Below, in pieces: positions 43,931-52,859 of a stretch of 64,000 nt of DNA. Each line of letters opens with the position of its first letter. Positions within the stretch are counted from its first letter, which is position 1. The position numbers and the translations under genes are program-made. Where the stretch lies: assembly GCA_949292215.1 (NCBI GenBank), contig CASEYW010000059.1, positions 1-64,000 of the forward strand. The letters run 5' to 3'. A model generated the notes under the pieces. It made no database searches. It was given only the letters and a program-made list of their open reading frames with translations, and was not told the origin of the DNA. Source of the stretch: an uncultured bacterium (lineage in GTDB: Bacteria; Verrucomicrobiota; Lentisphaeria; Victivallales; UBA1829).

Positions 43931-44161
43931 ATGAAACACATTTCACAAACAACACTTATCAAATACAAGGAGGGAAAAGCCGGATGGTTTGCCGTATGCT
44001 TCTGCCGATCCCACCTGCAAAAGTGTCCGGAATGCACTCAACGGCTGAAGGAACTGATGGAAGAAGACACTTTTCTGGAAGAACTGAAAACAAAACTGAA
44101 TCTTCTCTCCGATCCGGACCTGACTGAAAAAGTAAAAAAAGCCAGGGAGACAGTCCAATGA
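43931..44161 (+). CDS. Small HxxxCxxC zinc-binding protein, putative anti-sigma factor
   Basis: 76 aa from the ATG at 43931 with AGGGTG six bases upstream. The motif HLQKCPEC (His28, Cys32, Cys35) is the zinc anti-sigma (ZAS) pattern, and Cys23 and Cys25 lie close by. The rest is a charged helix. Unlike full anti-sigma factors there is no membrane segment. The gene overlaps by 4 bases (ATGA) the next gene, which begins with two membrane segments, so the two might act as a split anti-sigma factor: a soluble sigma-binding part and a membrane sensor part. That role is inference from motif and position. Confidence 0.65.
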   Translation: MKHISQTTLIKYKEGKAGWFAVCFCRSHLQKCPECTQRLKELMEEDTFLEELKTKLNLLSDPDLTEKVKKARETVQ

Positions 44162-46179
44162 ATCTGGAAACGACGGGAGAAATCTCCGTCGCCATTCCGG
44201 TTATATTCTCTCTCCTGCTGTTGTTTCTGTTTCTCTTTCTCTTCACCACCAGGAACTTCAGTCTGAAACAGACTTTTACTCCTGCGGCTGTTGTTCTATT
44301 CTCAATCTATACCGCTGTCGTCATCGGGCTCTGGGGATTCTTCCTGAATCAGAAGAGAGATCAGCACCAGGAATCTGTCTCGCAACCCCTTCTTCCCGCC
44401 GCAATGACGGATTCCGTCCAAGCGGACTTCTCGGATGAAATTATCATACACAACGACACTCTTCCGATCCCAACCCGGTATTCCCACTTGCCGAAAGACG
44501 CCACCCCGATCCCTGATTTCAATTACAGACAGGATATTGTTCCCCGTACCATTGCAGAACGTCTTCACCACTTCCGTCAGATCCATGATATTGAAAAACG
44601 GCGCAAAAATATGCTGGAGCTGGAAGTAAAAAAGACAGATCCGAACCATTCTCCAAAAGAAAGTATCCAGCAGGAACTTCTCTTTCTTCAGTTGAAACAC
44701 GATCGTTTTCTCTCCATCGTAATTCGAAATCTGACTGCAGCAGCCAAACAACGGAATCTCCGGAACTCGGCCAGAATAAGGCAATATGACAAAGGATTGA
44801 CGGACTACCTCAAACAACGCATCGAAACCTTCCTCTCGAAACACAAAAATCGGCAATTCACCCGGCAGGATTACAGAATGATCAACGGGTTCATTCAAGA
44901 GATCCTGAGCTCCGATATTGATCCGAATATGGTCGTTACGGATCGGAATTTTCCCGCTTATTCCGGTCCCCTGCTGAAGGCCGTTCTCGGTGGACGCTTT
45001 CCCGAAACAAATGAAATGCTCACAGCTCTTCTGAGAAAGAATGCCGATGTCAACATAAAAATTGATTTGCCCAGCCCCGCCGATCTGCCTTTTTATCTGA
45101 AGTACACCATGCAGCACGGATTGGAAAACGTCGATACCTTTCAAGGCAGGAACATTCTTCTTACGCTGGCAAAGAATCCCATGTTTACCGTACGAGACCT
45201 GATCTCCCCTATTCTCTTCGGGGCAGACGTCCTTCCCGTGGATGAAGTCGGCAGAACCGCTCTGCATTACATTGCCATGCGGGGAGACGCCATCCCGCTT
45301 TTTCAATTTCTGATCTATTCCGGAGCGGAAATCAATGCCATGGACCGGGATGGATTCACGCCTCTGATGCTGTCCTACTTCTCTCCGAATCCCAATGCAG
45401 TACTGGAAATGGAACAATTCTCTCCGGATCAGGACATCATCAATCGCTTTGGAGCAAAAGCAAAAGACTATGCGACTCAGCGCAAACTGATTCTGGCAGT
45501 CGTCAACAATCACCCATCGGAAGTGCAGAAAGCTCTTGATGGCGGAGCCGATCCCTATCAGGTCCTGTATATGAAGCTGAATCTCTTTCAACTTGCCTGT
45601 TTTCATGAAGCGGTGGAATCCGTGGACGTTCTGCTGAAAAACGGAGTAAATCCAAACATCCTGCCGGCATCTGAAACAGCTCTGGGACGACTTCCGCTCC
45701 ATATTGCTCTCAAAAAAAACAATCTCCGCCTCTTTGAGCTTCTGCTGAATCGAAACGCAAACTACAAGACACAAGTTCTCTGCATCCACCAGAGGCCATA
45801 TCCGCTGATCCATTTCACCTGTGAAGTCACAACAGGAAAACCGTTTCTCAAACTTCTGATTGAAGCCGGCGCAGACATCAACTCACGATCCAGGAAACAG
45901 GAAACGCCTTTAATGAAGGCCGTCAACATCCCGCAGAATGAAGAAATCATCCGATTTCTCCTGGAAAACGGAGCCGACGTCAATGCACAGGATGTCACCG
46001 GCAGAACCGCTTTGATGAATGCCGCCTTCTTCGGCCGGGAATCACATGTCCGCCTTCTTCTGGAAGCCGGAGCCGACCCGCGGATCAAAACAAAATCCGG
46101 ACGCACAGCCATAGACTTCACAGGTCAGCAGAATATCCGGGAACTTCTAACTCATTCCTCTTCCGGGAAACAAAACTAG
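44158..46179 (+). CDS. Membrane protein with ankyrin repeats
   Basis: 673 aa. Two membrane helices lie at about 12-31 and 45-63. A linker of about 200 residues, partly helical and charged (AERLHHFRQIHDIEKRRKNMLELE), leads to ankyrin repeats from about 275 to the end (AVLGGRFPETNEMLTALLRKNADVN, GRTALHYIAMRGDA, ESVDVLLKNGVNPN, QETPLMKAVNIPQN, GRTALMNAAFFGRESH). Roughly eight to ten repeats can be counted, some degenerate. The ankyrin array resembles the C-terminal part of the kinase, so both may bind the same ligand or each other. Translation is probably coupled to the small zinc protein. No catalytic domain is visible. Confidence 0.8.
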   Translation: MNLETTGEISVAIPVIFSLLLLFLFLFLFTTRNFSLKQTFTPAAVVLFSIYTAVVIGLWGFFLNQKRDQHQESVSQPLLPAAMTDSVQADFSDEIIIHNDTLPIPTRYSHLPKDATPIPDFNYRQDIVPRTIAERLHHFRQIHDIEKRRKNMLELEVKKTDPNHSPKESIQQELLFLQLKHDRFLSIVIRNLTAAAKQRNLRNSARIRQYDKGLTDYLKQRIETFLSKHKNRQFTRQDYRMINGFIQEILSSDIDPNMVVTDRNFPAYSGPLLKAVLGGRFPETNEMLTALLRKNADVNIKIDLPSPADLPFYLKYTMQHGLENVDTFQGRNILLTLAKNPMFTVRDLISPILFGADVLPVDEVGRTALHYIAMRGDAIPLFQFLIYSGAEINAMDRDGFTPLMLSYFSPNPNAVLEMEQFSPDQDIINRFGAKAKDYATQRKLILAVVNNHPSEVQKALDGGADPYQVLYMKLNLFQLACFHEAVESVDVLLKNGVNPNILPASETALGRLPLHIALKKNNLRLFELLLNRNANYKTQVLCIHQRPYPLIHFTCEVTTGKPFLKLLIEAGADINSRSRKQETPLMKAVNIPQNEEIIRFLLENGADVNAQDVTGRTALMNAAFFGRESHVRLLLEAGADPRIKTKSGRTAIDFTGQQNIRELLTHSSSGKQN

Positions 46180-46272
46180 ATCTTCCGCTGGAAATACCGC
46201 ATATTCTTCGGGGAACATGGTTCAGCCTCCCGCTTTGGCAATCAGGAGAAGGAAGCGCCTGGTCTTCAGATC

Positions 46273-46881
46273 TCACTTCACGGCATTAAAGGCTTTGCAG
46301 ACCGCCTCCAGAAAATCGTTGAAGAGAAACTCCTCCTTTGAGGAATAAGGCGAACTGGAGGCTCGAATTTTGATGATCTTCCGCTTGAAGGGAAAAACGG
46401 CAAGTTCCGAAATTCTCAAATCTCCGACAATGCTCAGGCGGAATGAGGCACAGCGTCCCTCCACTTTCGGAGGGCGCTTCAACGCCTCCTCCCCCAGCGG
46501 AACCACTTCTTTGACATGACCAAGATGCTTCGGCAGATTTTCAATTGCCTGTTTAATCTCCTTGAAATGGGCCTCTGCCGCCTTCTGTGAAACATCCAGA
46601 TTTGATGTATCCAGTGAATAGATGTACACATCCGCGCAGTTCCCCTGCGGATCGGCATACCGAACCACCGTGCCGATCATGGGATTGAAATTTTTGACAA
46701 CCTCATTTTTTTTATAATTTCCAATGCGCGGCGGGAGTCTTACTCCTGTATCGGCATCCACATAATCCTCGAGGAATGGACGCCGCTCGAAAACCGGATC
46801 AGGTGCGGCAAAAGCTGCCGTTATCCAAACGGCGCTGCAGATCACCAATCCAAGTTTCAGCACACAGTTCATGGAATTCAT
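46273..46881 (-). CDS. Secreted protein of unknown function
   Basis: 202 aa starting at the ATG that overlaps the argH stop (ATGA at 46878-46881). A signal peptide is clear (MNSMNCVLKLGLVICSAVWI, then TAAFA before the probable cut at APDPVFERR). The mature part of about 175 residues is a mixed alpha/beta sequence (VVRYADPQGNCADVYIYSLD, GRCASFRLSIVGDLRISELA) ending in a helix (LFNDFLEAVCKAFNAVK), with two Cys that might form a disulphide. I do not recognise the family. It is translationally coupled to argH, which gives no hint of function because the products act in different places. Confidence 0.7.
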   Translation of the reverse strand: MNSMNCVLKLGLVICSAVWITAAFAAPDPVFERRPFLEDYVDADTGVRLPPRIGNYKKNEVVKNFNPMIGTVVRYADPQGNCADVYIYSLDTSNLDVSQKAAEAHFKEIKQAIENLPKHLGHVKEVVPLGEEALKRPPKVEGRCASFRLSIVGDLRISELAVFPFKRKIIKIRASSSPYSSKEEFLFNDFLEAVCKAFNAVK

Positions 46882-48251
46882 TCTTCCAGCTTTTCTGTCC
46901 AATACCTGATCTGAGATGCGACCTGCTCGTATCCGGTACCGCCGTAGGATTTCCGCAGAGTCACGGCGGAAACGGGAGAGAAAAGAGCAGGCATCGACTC
47001 ATCCGCTTCCGGGATCACCGTTTTCATCTCCTCAAGGGAAAGTTTATTCATCTCCTTTCCGTTCTCCGCACAGTATTTGACGAGAGCTCCGACCTTGTGA
47101 TGAGCATGGCGGAACGGAACCCCTTTCCGAACAAGAGCTTCTGCAAGATCGGTCGCCATGAGACCCGGATCGGAAGCGGCCTGCAGCATCCGTTCCGGAC
47201 GAGTCTTCATTGTCGCGATCATTTCCGGATAGACGGAAAGAATTCCCTTTGCCGTGTCAATGGAATCGAAGAGCGGTTCCTTATCCTCCTGCAAATCGCG
47301 GTTATAGGTCATCGGCAATCCTTTGCAGATGGTCAGCATAGCCATGAGGTTGCCGTACATGCGTCCGGTTTTGCCGCGGGAGAGCTCAGCGATATCCGGA
47401 TTCTTCTTCTGAGGCATCAGGCTGGAACCTGTACAAAACGCATCTGAAAGCTCCACAAAAGCGAACTCCTGCGACATCCAGAGAATGATGTCCTCCGAAA
47501 GCCGGGAAACATGCATGGAAAAGATCGCCAGAGCCGAGAGCAGTTCGCAGGCAAAATCACGGTCCGCCACCGAATCCATGCTGTTGCGCGTGCATGCGGG
47601 AAAATTCAGGACGTTGCGAACAAATTCGCGGTCGATCGGAAGGGTTGATCCCGCAATCGCACCGGAACCAAGCGGCATGACATTCAGACGGTCATAACAG
47701 TCATTCAGTCGTCCGATGTCCCGTTCAAACTGTTCCACATACGCCAGCATGTGATGCGCAAACAGCACCGGCTGGGCATGCTGAAGATGCGTAAATCCGG
47801 GAAGAATCGTCTCCTTGTTCGCAATTGCCTGCTTCAGCAGCGCTTTCTGAAGCTGTTTGATCTCTCCGGCGATCTCCCGGATCTCATCTCGCAGATAGAG
47901 ACGTGTATCAAGTGCAACCTGATCGTTCCGGCTCCGTGCACTGTGAACCCTTGCACCTTCGTCGCCGAGAAGCCGGATCAGTTCGGTTTCAATGTGCATG
48001 TGAATGTCTTCCAGTGCGACATCAAATTGAACTTTCCCCTCCTCTATCGCCTTTTCGACATCCGATAATTTTTCAATAATCTCCTCCGCCGACTTTTTGG
48101 GAATGATCCCTGTTGCTCCCAGCATCGCAGCATGAGCCTTGCTGCCGGCTATGTCATGCTTGTACAACCGTTTATCAAAAGAGATGGATTCCGTAAAATC
48201 CTGAACGCTTTTCGCCGCGCCCTTGGAAAATCTTCCGCCCCAGAGAGCCAT
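46878..48251 (-). CDS. argH: Argininosuccinate lyase
   Basis: 457 aa from the ATG at 48251 (AGGAGAAG upstream), giving the canonical start MALWGGRFS. The fumarase/aspartase superfamily signature GSSLMPQKKNP carries the catalytic Ser, and HTHLQ-type residues occur as GFTHLQHAQP. SARSRNDQVA is the substrate loop. It splits argininosuccinate into arginine and fumarate in the cytoplasm, the last step of arginine synthesis. No other arg gene is in the window. A pair of 15-bp direct repeats lies in the leader just before the Shine-Dalgarno site. Confidence 0.96.
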   Translation of the reverse strand: MALWGGRFSKGAAKSVQDFTESISFDKRLYKHDIAGSKAHAAMLGATGIIPKKSAEEIIEKLSDVEKAIEEGKVQFDVALEDIHMHIETELIRLLGDEGARVHSARSRNDQVALDTRLYLRDEIREIAGEIKQLQKALLKQAIANKETILPGFTHLQHAQPVLFAHHMLAYVEQFERDIGRLNDCYDRLNVMPLGSGAIAGSTLPIDREFVRNVLNFPACTRNSMDSVADRDFACELLSALAIFSMHVSRLSEDIILWMSQEFAFVELSDAFCTGSSLMPQKKNPDIAELSRGKTGRMYGNLMAMLTICKGLPMTYNRDLQEDKEPLFDSIDTAKGILSVYPEMIATMKTRPERMLQAASDPGLMATDLAEALVRKGVPFRHAHHKVGALVKYCAENGKEMNKLSLEEMKTVIPEADESMPALFSPVSAVTLRKSYGGTGYEQVASQIRYWTEKLEE

Positions 48252-48265
48252 GGTTTCTTCTCCTG

Positions 48266-48298
48266 TTTGTTTAATACCGCGATTTTGTTTAATGCCGC
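48266..48298. repeat. Direct repeat in the argH leader
   Basis: TTTGTTTAATACCGC (48266-48280) and TTTGTTTAATGCCGC (48284-48298) differ at one position and are 18 bases apart. On the argH strand they read GCGGYATTAAACAAA twice, just before the ribosome binding site. Confidence 0.5.
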
Positions 48299-48423
48299 AA
48301 TATAGCACCGGAACACAAAAATGAAAAGCGAAAAAAAGGGAAAGCCACGTGATTTTCCAGAAAAGCAGAGCGGCTCACCCGAAAACCGGATGCACCGCTC
48401 GAAAAAAACAAGGAGAGAAAAGC

Positions 48424-49752
48424 CTACAGCCAGGCGCCCATGGAGACAAGGCGTTTCCGAACGTCAACTCCGTCGAGCTCCGAGGATGAGATGCCCTTTT
48501 CCGAAGCCATCGCGGCGGCGAGCCCTGCGGCCTGTCCGACACTGCATGCAGGCGGCATAACCCGCGAACTTGCATGGAGTTCATGAGAAACGGAAATCGG
48601 GCGTCCTGCAATTGTCAGATTATCAACATCCGCCGCCACAATGCACCCGAAAGGAATCTCGTAGTATTCATTCTTCTGCATGGTGACAAAGGATGTCCCT
48701 GAACCTGTAACACTATGAATATCAATCGGATAATTGCAACGGGCAATCGCATCAGGGAACTTGCTTCTGCTGACAAAATCCTCCTGCGTGAGATAGGCGC
48801 GCCCTCTGATACGCCGGCTTTCCCGGACTCCGATTTCCGGTGCCATCGAATGGATCATGGCGTGCTCGAATCCGGGGACCTCGGCCCGGAGCCATTCGAC
48901 AAACTGACGCATCTGCCTGCGGCCTTCGAGTTCCGCCTCGGATCTCTGAACAGCATCAACGGCTGACTTTCTGAGAACACGCGTTGTATTGAAGTGAAAT
49001 ACATCCTCTTCAAAATAGCCGAACATCAGCACATTCTCGCGTTTGCATTCGATTCGCCCCTCCGCCTGCGCCTTGAGATAGAGCTCCTGCATCTTCCGGC
49101 GGTCCAGCACCGACGGATCAACATGCGAAAGCTTGAAACAAAGGGTCATCGGCTGACAGAGTCCGTGTTTGAGATCACCAAATTCAAAGCGGCATCCTGC
49201 CATGGCTGCAAGATCGCCGTCTCCGCTGGCATCCACGAAATTCTTTGCCTGAATGGCGACAAAACCGGACTTCGTATGAAATACAGCATAGCGTATCTTC
49301 CGTTCCTCCGCCAGAACCCCAACCAGACGGAAATGATAGAACAGTTTCACTCCCGCCTCCAGACAAAGGTCCTCCATTGCCAGCGAGATCAGATCTTTGG
49401 AAACAATAAAGCGTTTGCTGTTCCACCCGGAATCCTCTGCGGTGGGCCGGTACTCCTCCGGCAGGTAGGTCCACATGCGCGCCATCAGCTCCGTATAAAC
49501 GGGTTGATCCATCGACATGCCGTGTTCCAGTTTTCCATCCGGGGCATAATGATTGATCATCATGGGAGTGATCTCGCCAAATGTTGCTGTTCCGCCCATG
49601 CAGCCATGCTGTTCCGCCAGTACCGTAGCGGCTCCTGCCCGCGCCGACATCACCGCTCCGCCAACACCTCCGGGGCCGCCTCCCACTACCAGAACATCCG
49701 TTTCCGCAACAACCGGAATCTCCTTTTCCAACGAAAATTTCACAGTCTTCAT
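48424..49752 (-). CDS. FAD-dependent oxidoreductase (FAD_oxidored family)
   Basis: 442 aa from the ATG at 49752 with AAGGGAAG upstream; the longer frame has no site. The dinucleotide-binding motif is VLVVGGGPGG (Gly24-Gly29), followed by an Ala-rich helix and AEQHGCMGGTAT, a pattern of the FAD_oxidored family. NFVDASGDGDLAAMAGC is the second FAD contact, and the C-terminal GRPISVSHELHASSRVMPPA plus SVGQAAGLAAA closes the fold. Related proteins in gut Bacteroidota and Lentisphaerota act on sugar or polyol derivatives, but substrates are mostly unknown. No signal peptide. It is divergent from the PocR/AraC regulator, which may control it. Confidence 0.83.
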   Translation of the reverse strand: MKTVKFSLEKEIPVVAETDVLVVGGGPGGVGGAVMSARAGAATVLAEQHGCMGGTATFGEITPMMINHYAPDGKLEHGMSMDQPVYTELMARMWTYLPEEYRPTAEDSGWNSKRFIVSKDLISLAMEDLCLEAGVKLFYHFRLVGVLAEERKIRYAVFHTKSGFVAIQAKNFVDASGDGDLAAMAGCRFEFGDLKHGLCQPMTLCFKLSHVDPSVLDRRKMQELYLKAQAEGRIECKRENVLMFGYFEEDVFHFNTTRVLRKSAVDAVQRSEAELEGRRQMRQFVEWLRAEVPGFEHAMIHSMAPEIGVRESRRIRGRAYLTQEDFVSRSKFPDAIARCNYPIDIHSVTGSGTSFVTMQKNEYYEIPFGCIVAADVDNLTIAGRPISVSHELHASSRVMPPACSVGQAAGLAAAMASEKGISSSELDGVDVRKRLVSMGAWL

Positions 49753-49868
49753 TTCACTTCCCTTTTCTCTTGTTATCCATACCTTTACCGGAATAAGGCT
49801 TTTTCTGAATGAATTATAGCTCCTGTTCCGGAAAAAGAATAGATACAATCCAGCTGTTTTTCTTGCAT

Positions 49869-49885
49869 TTTATGCTGTTTATGCT
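49869..49885. repeat. Short direct repeat in the divergent FAD oxidoreductase / AraC promoter region
   Basis: TTTATGCT occurs at 49869-49876 and 49878-49885, nine bases apart, 28 bases before the AraC-type gene's ATG. It is a candidate AraC half-site pair. Confidence 0.35.
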
Positions 49886-49913
49886 ACTTTCCAGAAAAAA
49901 AGGATTGTATTTT

Positions 49914-50783
49914 ATGTTAAAAATACCGGAGCAAGCCATCGAATGTTTTGAAGAATTGACCGGAACGCACGTTTCATGCTATGTTCACTCGCCGATCTTT
50001 ACGCAGGCGCTGAAATACCGGATACACAACTCGATCCCATGCAGCGAGATGAAACAAATTTCAGAGAAGTACTGCATCCATTTTGATTGTCTGGGACTCT
50101 GCCGGAATGCCTGGAAATTTCCGGAGGGATGCGTCAAGCTCTGCCATGCGGGAATTCTGGAATGGGTCATGCCGATCATGCGGGAAGGAAAACTCCTCTG
50201 CCTTCTGACCACGGGATGCCGCCGTCCGCCGCATGGTGAAATTCCAGAGGAACTGATTCTGATTCGAGCGGATACGCCTGTTCATCCGCTGGATCTCTCT
50301 GCAATTCCCCGGACGGAACGGAAAGAACTCTTCCGGACCATGGAAGCATTCCGTCAGCTAGCAGCAAGACTTCTTCAATGGTACGAAAAAATGAGTTGCG
50401 GCGATTTTGCGGAGTCGGATCTCTCCAGAGGCGATCTGATCCGGCTCATCATCAACAGAGAGGCATCAAAACAGATTACGTTGGAAGGACTTGCAAAAAA
50501 AATCCATCTGAGTCCGAGCCGCACGGCACATCTTGTCAAAGAAGAAACAGGACAGAGTTTTATGGAACTGCTGATGGAAAACCGTCTGGAATATGCCGCT
50601 AACCTCCTGAAAAACACAGTCCGTTCCGTTTCGGAGATTGCCTCGGACTGTGGATTCGGTTCCGTTGCCAACTTTCACCGTATGTTTCGGAAATACTATA
50701 GACTTACACCGCTGGCGTATCGGAAAGCGCCGTCACGCCCCCTGTTTCAGCGCGTAAAAGAGAATTTCGATTCGTTCTCTTAA
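49914..50783 (+). CDS. AraC family regulator with PocR-like Cys-rich sensor domain
   Basis: 289 aa from the ATG at 49914 (AAAGGA upstream); the frame extends to 49809 without a binding site. The first 130 residues contain many spaced Cys (CYVHSP, SIPCSEM, KYCIHFDCLGLCRNAW, GCVKLCHAG), as in PocR sensor domains that bind small molecules or a metal/iron-sulphur ligand. The C-terminal 100 residues are two helix-turn-helix motifs (ITLEGLAKKIHLSPSRTAHLVKEE and SVSEIASDCGFGSVANFHRM), ending in the AraC signature YYRLTPLAYR. It is divergent from the FAD oxidoreductase gene and probably regulates it. Confidence 0.85.
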   Translation: MLKIPEQAIECFEELTGTHVSCYVHSPIFTQALKYRIHNSIPCSEMKQISEKYCIHFDCLGLCRNAWKFPEGCVKLCHAGILEWVMPIMREGKLLCLLTTGCRRPPHGEIPEELILIRADTPVHPLDLSAIPRTERKELFRTMEAFRQLAARLLQWYEKMSCGDFAESDLSRGDLIRLIINREASKQITLEGLAKKIHLSPSRTAHLVKEETGQSFMELLMENRLEYAANLLKNTVRSVSEIASDCGFGSVANFHRMFRKYYRLTPLAYRKAPSRPLFQRVKENFDSFS

Positions 50784-50840
50784 AAATCAGCGGGGATCAC
50801 AGAAATGCCTCAAAGGTTTCCCGGTGTATGGAATCCGGCT

Positions 50841-50869
50841 TTGCAATTCCTCTTCTTCCGTTGTATATT
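50841..50869 (+). promoter_or_regulatory. Promoter of the proA-bio-mtaB operon
   Basis: TTGCAA (50841-50846) and TATATT (50864-50869) are separated by 17 bases, 40 bases before the proA ATG. Confidence 0.65.
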
Positions 50870-50908
50870 ACCATGATATTCAAAATAAAAACAACTGGAG
50901 TTCAATTG

Positions 50909-52180
50909 ATGGAAAACAAACTCTCTGCCGATGAAATGAAAGCGGCTCTGGAGCAGATGGGCATGCTTGCCAAAGAGGCATCCCGCAAACTTGCCGTTGC
51001 AACAACGGATGAGAAAAACGGATGGCTCTCAGCGATGGCGGATGCCATCGACTCACAGGCGGAACAACTCATGGCCGCCAACGCACTCGATATGGAAGCC
51101 GGCACAGCTGCAGGACTCTCTTCCGCCATGCTGGATCGTCTCAAACTTGATCCGAAACGGATCCGGGGAATTTCCGACGGGCTCCGCCATGTGGCAACTC
51201 TGCCTGATCCGGTCGGAACAACGCTGGAAAAGTTTACCCGTCCGAATGGATTGGAGATTGAAAAAGTATCTGTCCCAATCGGTGTCATTGCCATCATTTA
51301 TGAATCGCGCCCGAACGTGACGGTCGATGCAACAGGACTCTGTCTCAAAGCCGGCAACGCGGTAATCCTGCGCGGGGGTTCCGAAGCGATCCATTCCAAT
51401 CTTGCTCTTGCAAAGTGCATCGCCGAGGCAGGAGAGAAGAAAGGAATGCCTCATGGGACCATTCAGATGATCCCATGGACCGGACACGACGCCGTTTCTC
51501 TCATGCTTAAAATGAATCAGTACATTGATCTGGTGATTCCGCGCGGAGGCGAACGGCTGATTCGCGCCGTGGTGGAACAGGCGACTATGCCAGTCATCAA
51601 GCATTACAAAGGCGTCTGCCACATTTTTGTGGATGAACGGTGCGATTTTGACCGGGCATGCGACATTATTGAAAATGCGAAATGTCAGCGTCCCGGCGTC
51701 TGCAATGCGCTGGAAACGCTGCTGATCCATGAGAAAGTTCTGGAACAATTTGCTCCAATGATTGCGAAACGCCTTGAGGATGTCGAATTTCACGCGGATG
51801 AATCATTCCGGAAGTACGTACCTGCCGCCCTCCCCGCAACCGAGGAAGACTGGTATTGCGAATATCTTGCCTTGAAACTAGCGGTGCGCGTCGTAAAGGG
51901 TCTGGACGAGGCGATCGACCACATCAACAAGTACGGTTCCGGACACAGTGATTCCATTCTGACAGAAATCCCGGAACACGCGGAAACCTTCCTGAACAAA
52001 GTCGATTCCTCCACCGTCTACGCAAACGCATCGACGCGATTCACCGACGGCGGTGAATTCGGTTTCGGCGCGGAAATCGGCATCAGTACCGACAAGCTCC
52101 ATGCGCGCGGTCCGATGGGTCTCAAGGAACTTACCTCCTATAAATATAAGGTTCGCGGCAGTGGACAGATTCGATCCTGA
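50909..52180 (+). CDS. proA: Gamma-glutamyl phosphate reductase
   Basis: 423 aa from the ATG at 50909 with GGAG upstream, close to the normal 417. Aldehyde dehydrogenase-like motifs of ProA are present: IGVIAIIYESRPNVTVDA, CLKAGNAVILRGGSEA, the catalytic Cys in CQRPGVCNALETLL, and GGEFGFGAEIGISTDKLHARGP near the end. It reduces glutamyl-5-phosphate to glutamate semialdehyde with NADPH, the second step of proline synthesis. proB is not in the window. The last 20 bases overlap the next gene. Confidence 0.96.
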   Translation: MENKLSADEMKAALEQMGMLAKEASRKLAVATTDEKNGWLSAMADAIDSQAEQLMAANALDMEAGTAAGLSSAMLDRLKLDPKRIRGISDGLRHVATLPDPVGTTLEKFTRPNGLEIEKVSVPIGVIAIIYESRPNVTVDATGLCLKAGNAVILRGGSEAIHSNLALAKCIAEAGEKKGMPHGTIQMIPWTGHDAVSLMLKMNQYIDLVIPRGGERLIRAVVEQATMPVIKHYKGVCHIFVDERCDFDRACDIIENAKCQRPGVCNALETLLIHEKVLEQFAPMIAKRLEDVEFHADESFRKYVPAALPATEEDWYCEYLALKLAVRVVKGLDEAIDHINKYGSGHSDSILTEIPEHAETFLNKVDSSTVYANASTRFTDGGEFGFGAEIGISTDKLHARGPMGLKELTSYKYKVRGSGQIRS

Positions 52181-52859
52181 CAGACCGGAAGCCATTGTCT
52201 TCCCCGGGTGGGGAGTCCCCGGCGAACTCTACTGGAATTCGCTGGAAGAGTCATCCTTTGCCTCAGCCGAAATCTTCGACTACGGATTTTTCGAAGACGA
52301 AGAAAGTCCGATGAAAACACCCCTGTTCGATGAGGAAATCCCCCCTGTTATCGTGGGACATTCGATGGGAGCGCTCTTTGCCGTGCGTCTTGCGCTGCAA
52401 AATCTCGGAGCGGTGCATCGTCTGATTCTGATCAATCCTTTCCCGAAATTCATCCGGGATGATACGTTTCCATGCGGCTGGGAGCCCGCCGCCGTGGAAT
52501 CCATGCGCAGCGGTCTGAGGAATCGTCCGCAGACGGTTTTGAAGTCATTCCTCCGGATGTGCGCCATGCCGGATAAATATCCGGGAATCCTTCCGGAGCG
52601 TCTCAATCCGCAGGCGCTCGACGACGGTTTGAAACTGATTGAAGAAACCGATCTGCGTCAGGTTCTGCCCCTGCTGACCGACATTCCGGTTATAGTGCTT
52701 GATGCCGATGCGGACCGGATCGTAAACACGGAAATGTCCCGGACACTGGCGGAAGGGTGCCTCGCCGTGCACCATACCTTTCACGGTTGGGGCCATTTCA
52801 TGATGCTGGAGCATCCCCTGGAATGTACGGAAAAACTGAGGGAACTGGCTGTCTTATGA
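52161..52859 (+). CDS. BioH/BioG-like pimeloyl-ACP methyl ester esterase
   Basis: 232 aa from a GTG at 52161 inside the end of proA, with AAGG nine bases upstream; earlier in-frame starts lie deep in proA. Alpha/beta hydrolase features: oxyanion region VFPGWGVPG near residue 14, nucleophile elbow GHSMG with Ser68, an Asp in VLDADADRIV (183 or 185) and His212 in HGWGHFMM. INPFPKFIRDDTFPCGW resembles the BioH segment that contacts pimeloyl-ACP. The partner bioC follows with an ATGA overlap, so the likely job is removal of the methyl ester that BioC adds, releasing pimeloyl-ACP for biotin synthesis. Assignment as BioH or BioG type is open. Confidence 0.78.
   Translation: MDRFDPDRPEAIVFPGWGVPGELYWNSLEESSFASAEIFDYGFFEDEESPMKTPLFDEEIPPVIVGHSMGALFAVRLALQNLGAVHRLILINPFPKFIRDDTFPCGWEPAAVESMRSGLRNRPQTVLKSFLRMCAMPDKYPGILPERLNPQALDDGLKLIEETDLRQVLPLLTDIPVIVLDADADRIVNTEMSRTLAEGCLAVHHTFHGWGHFMMLEHPLECTEKLRELAVL

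Noticed and set aside
48369..48402. Hairpin-like sequence downstream of the FAD oxidoreductase gene (GAGCGG...CCGCTC)
   Set aside because: The stem beyond the first six pairs is interrupted and there is no proper T run on the minus strand, so I did not call it a terminator.
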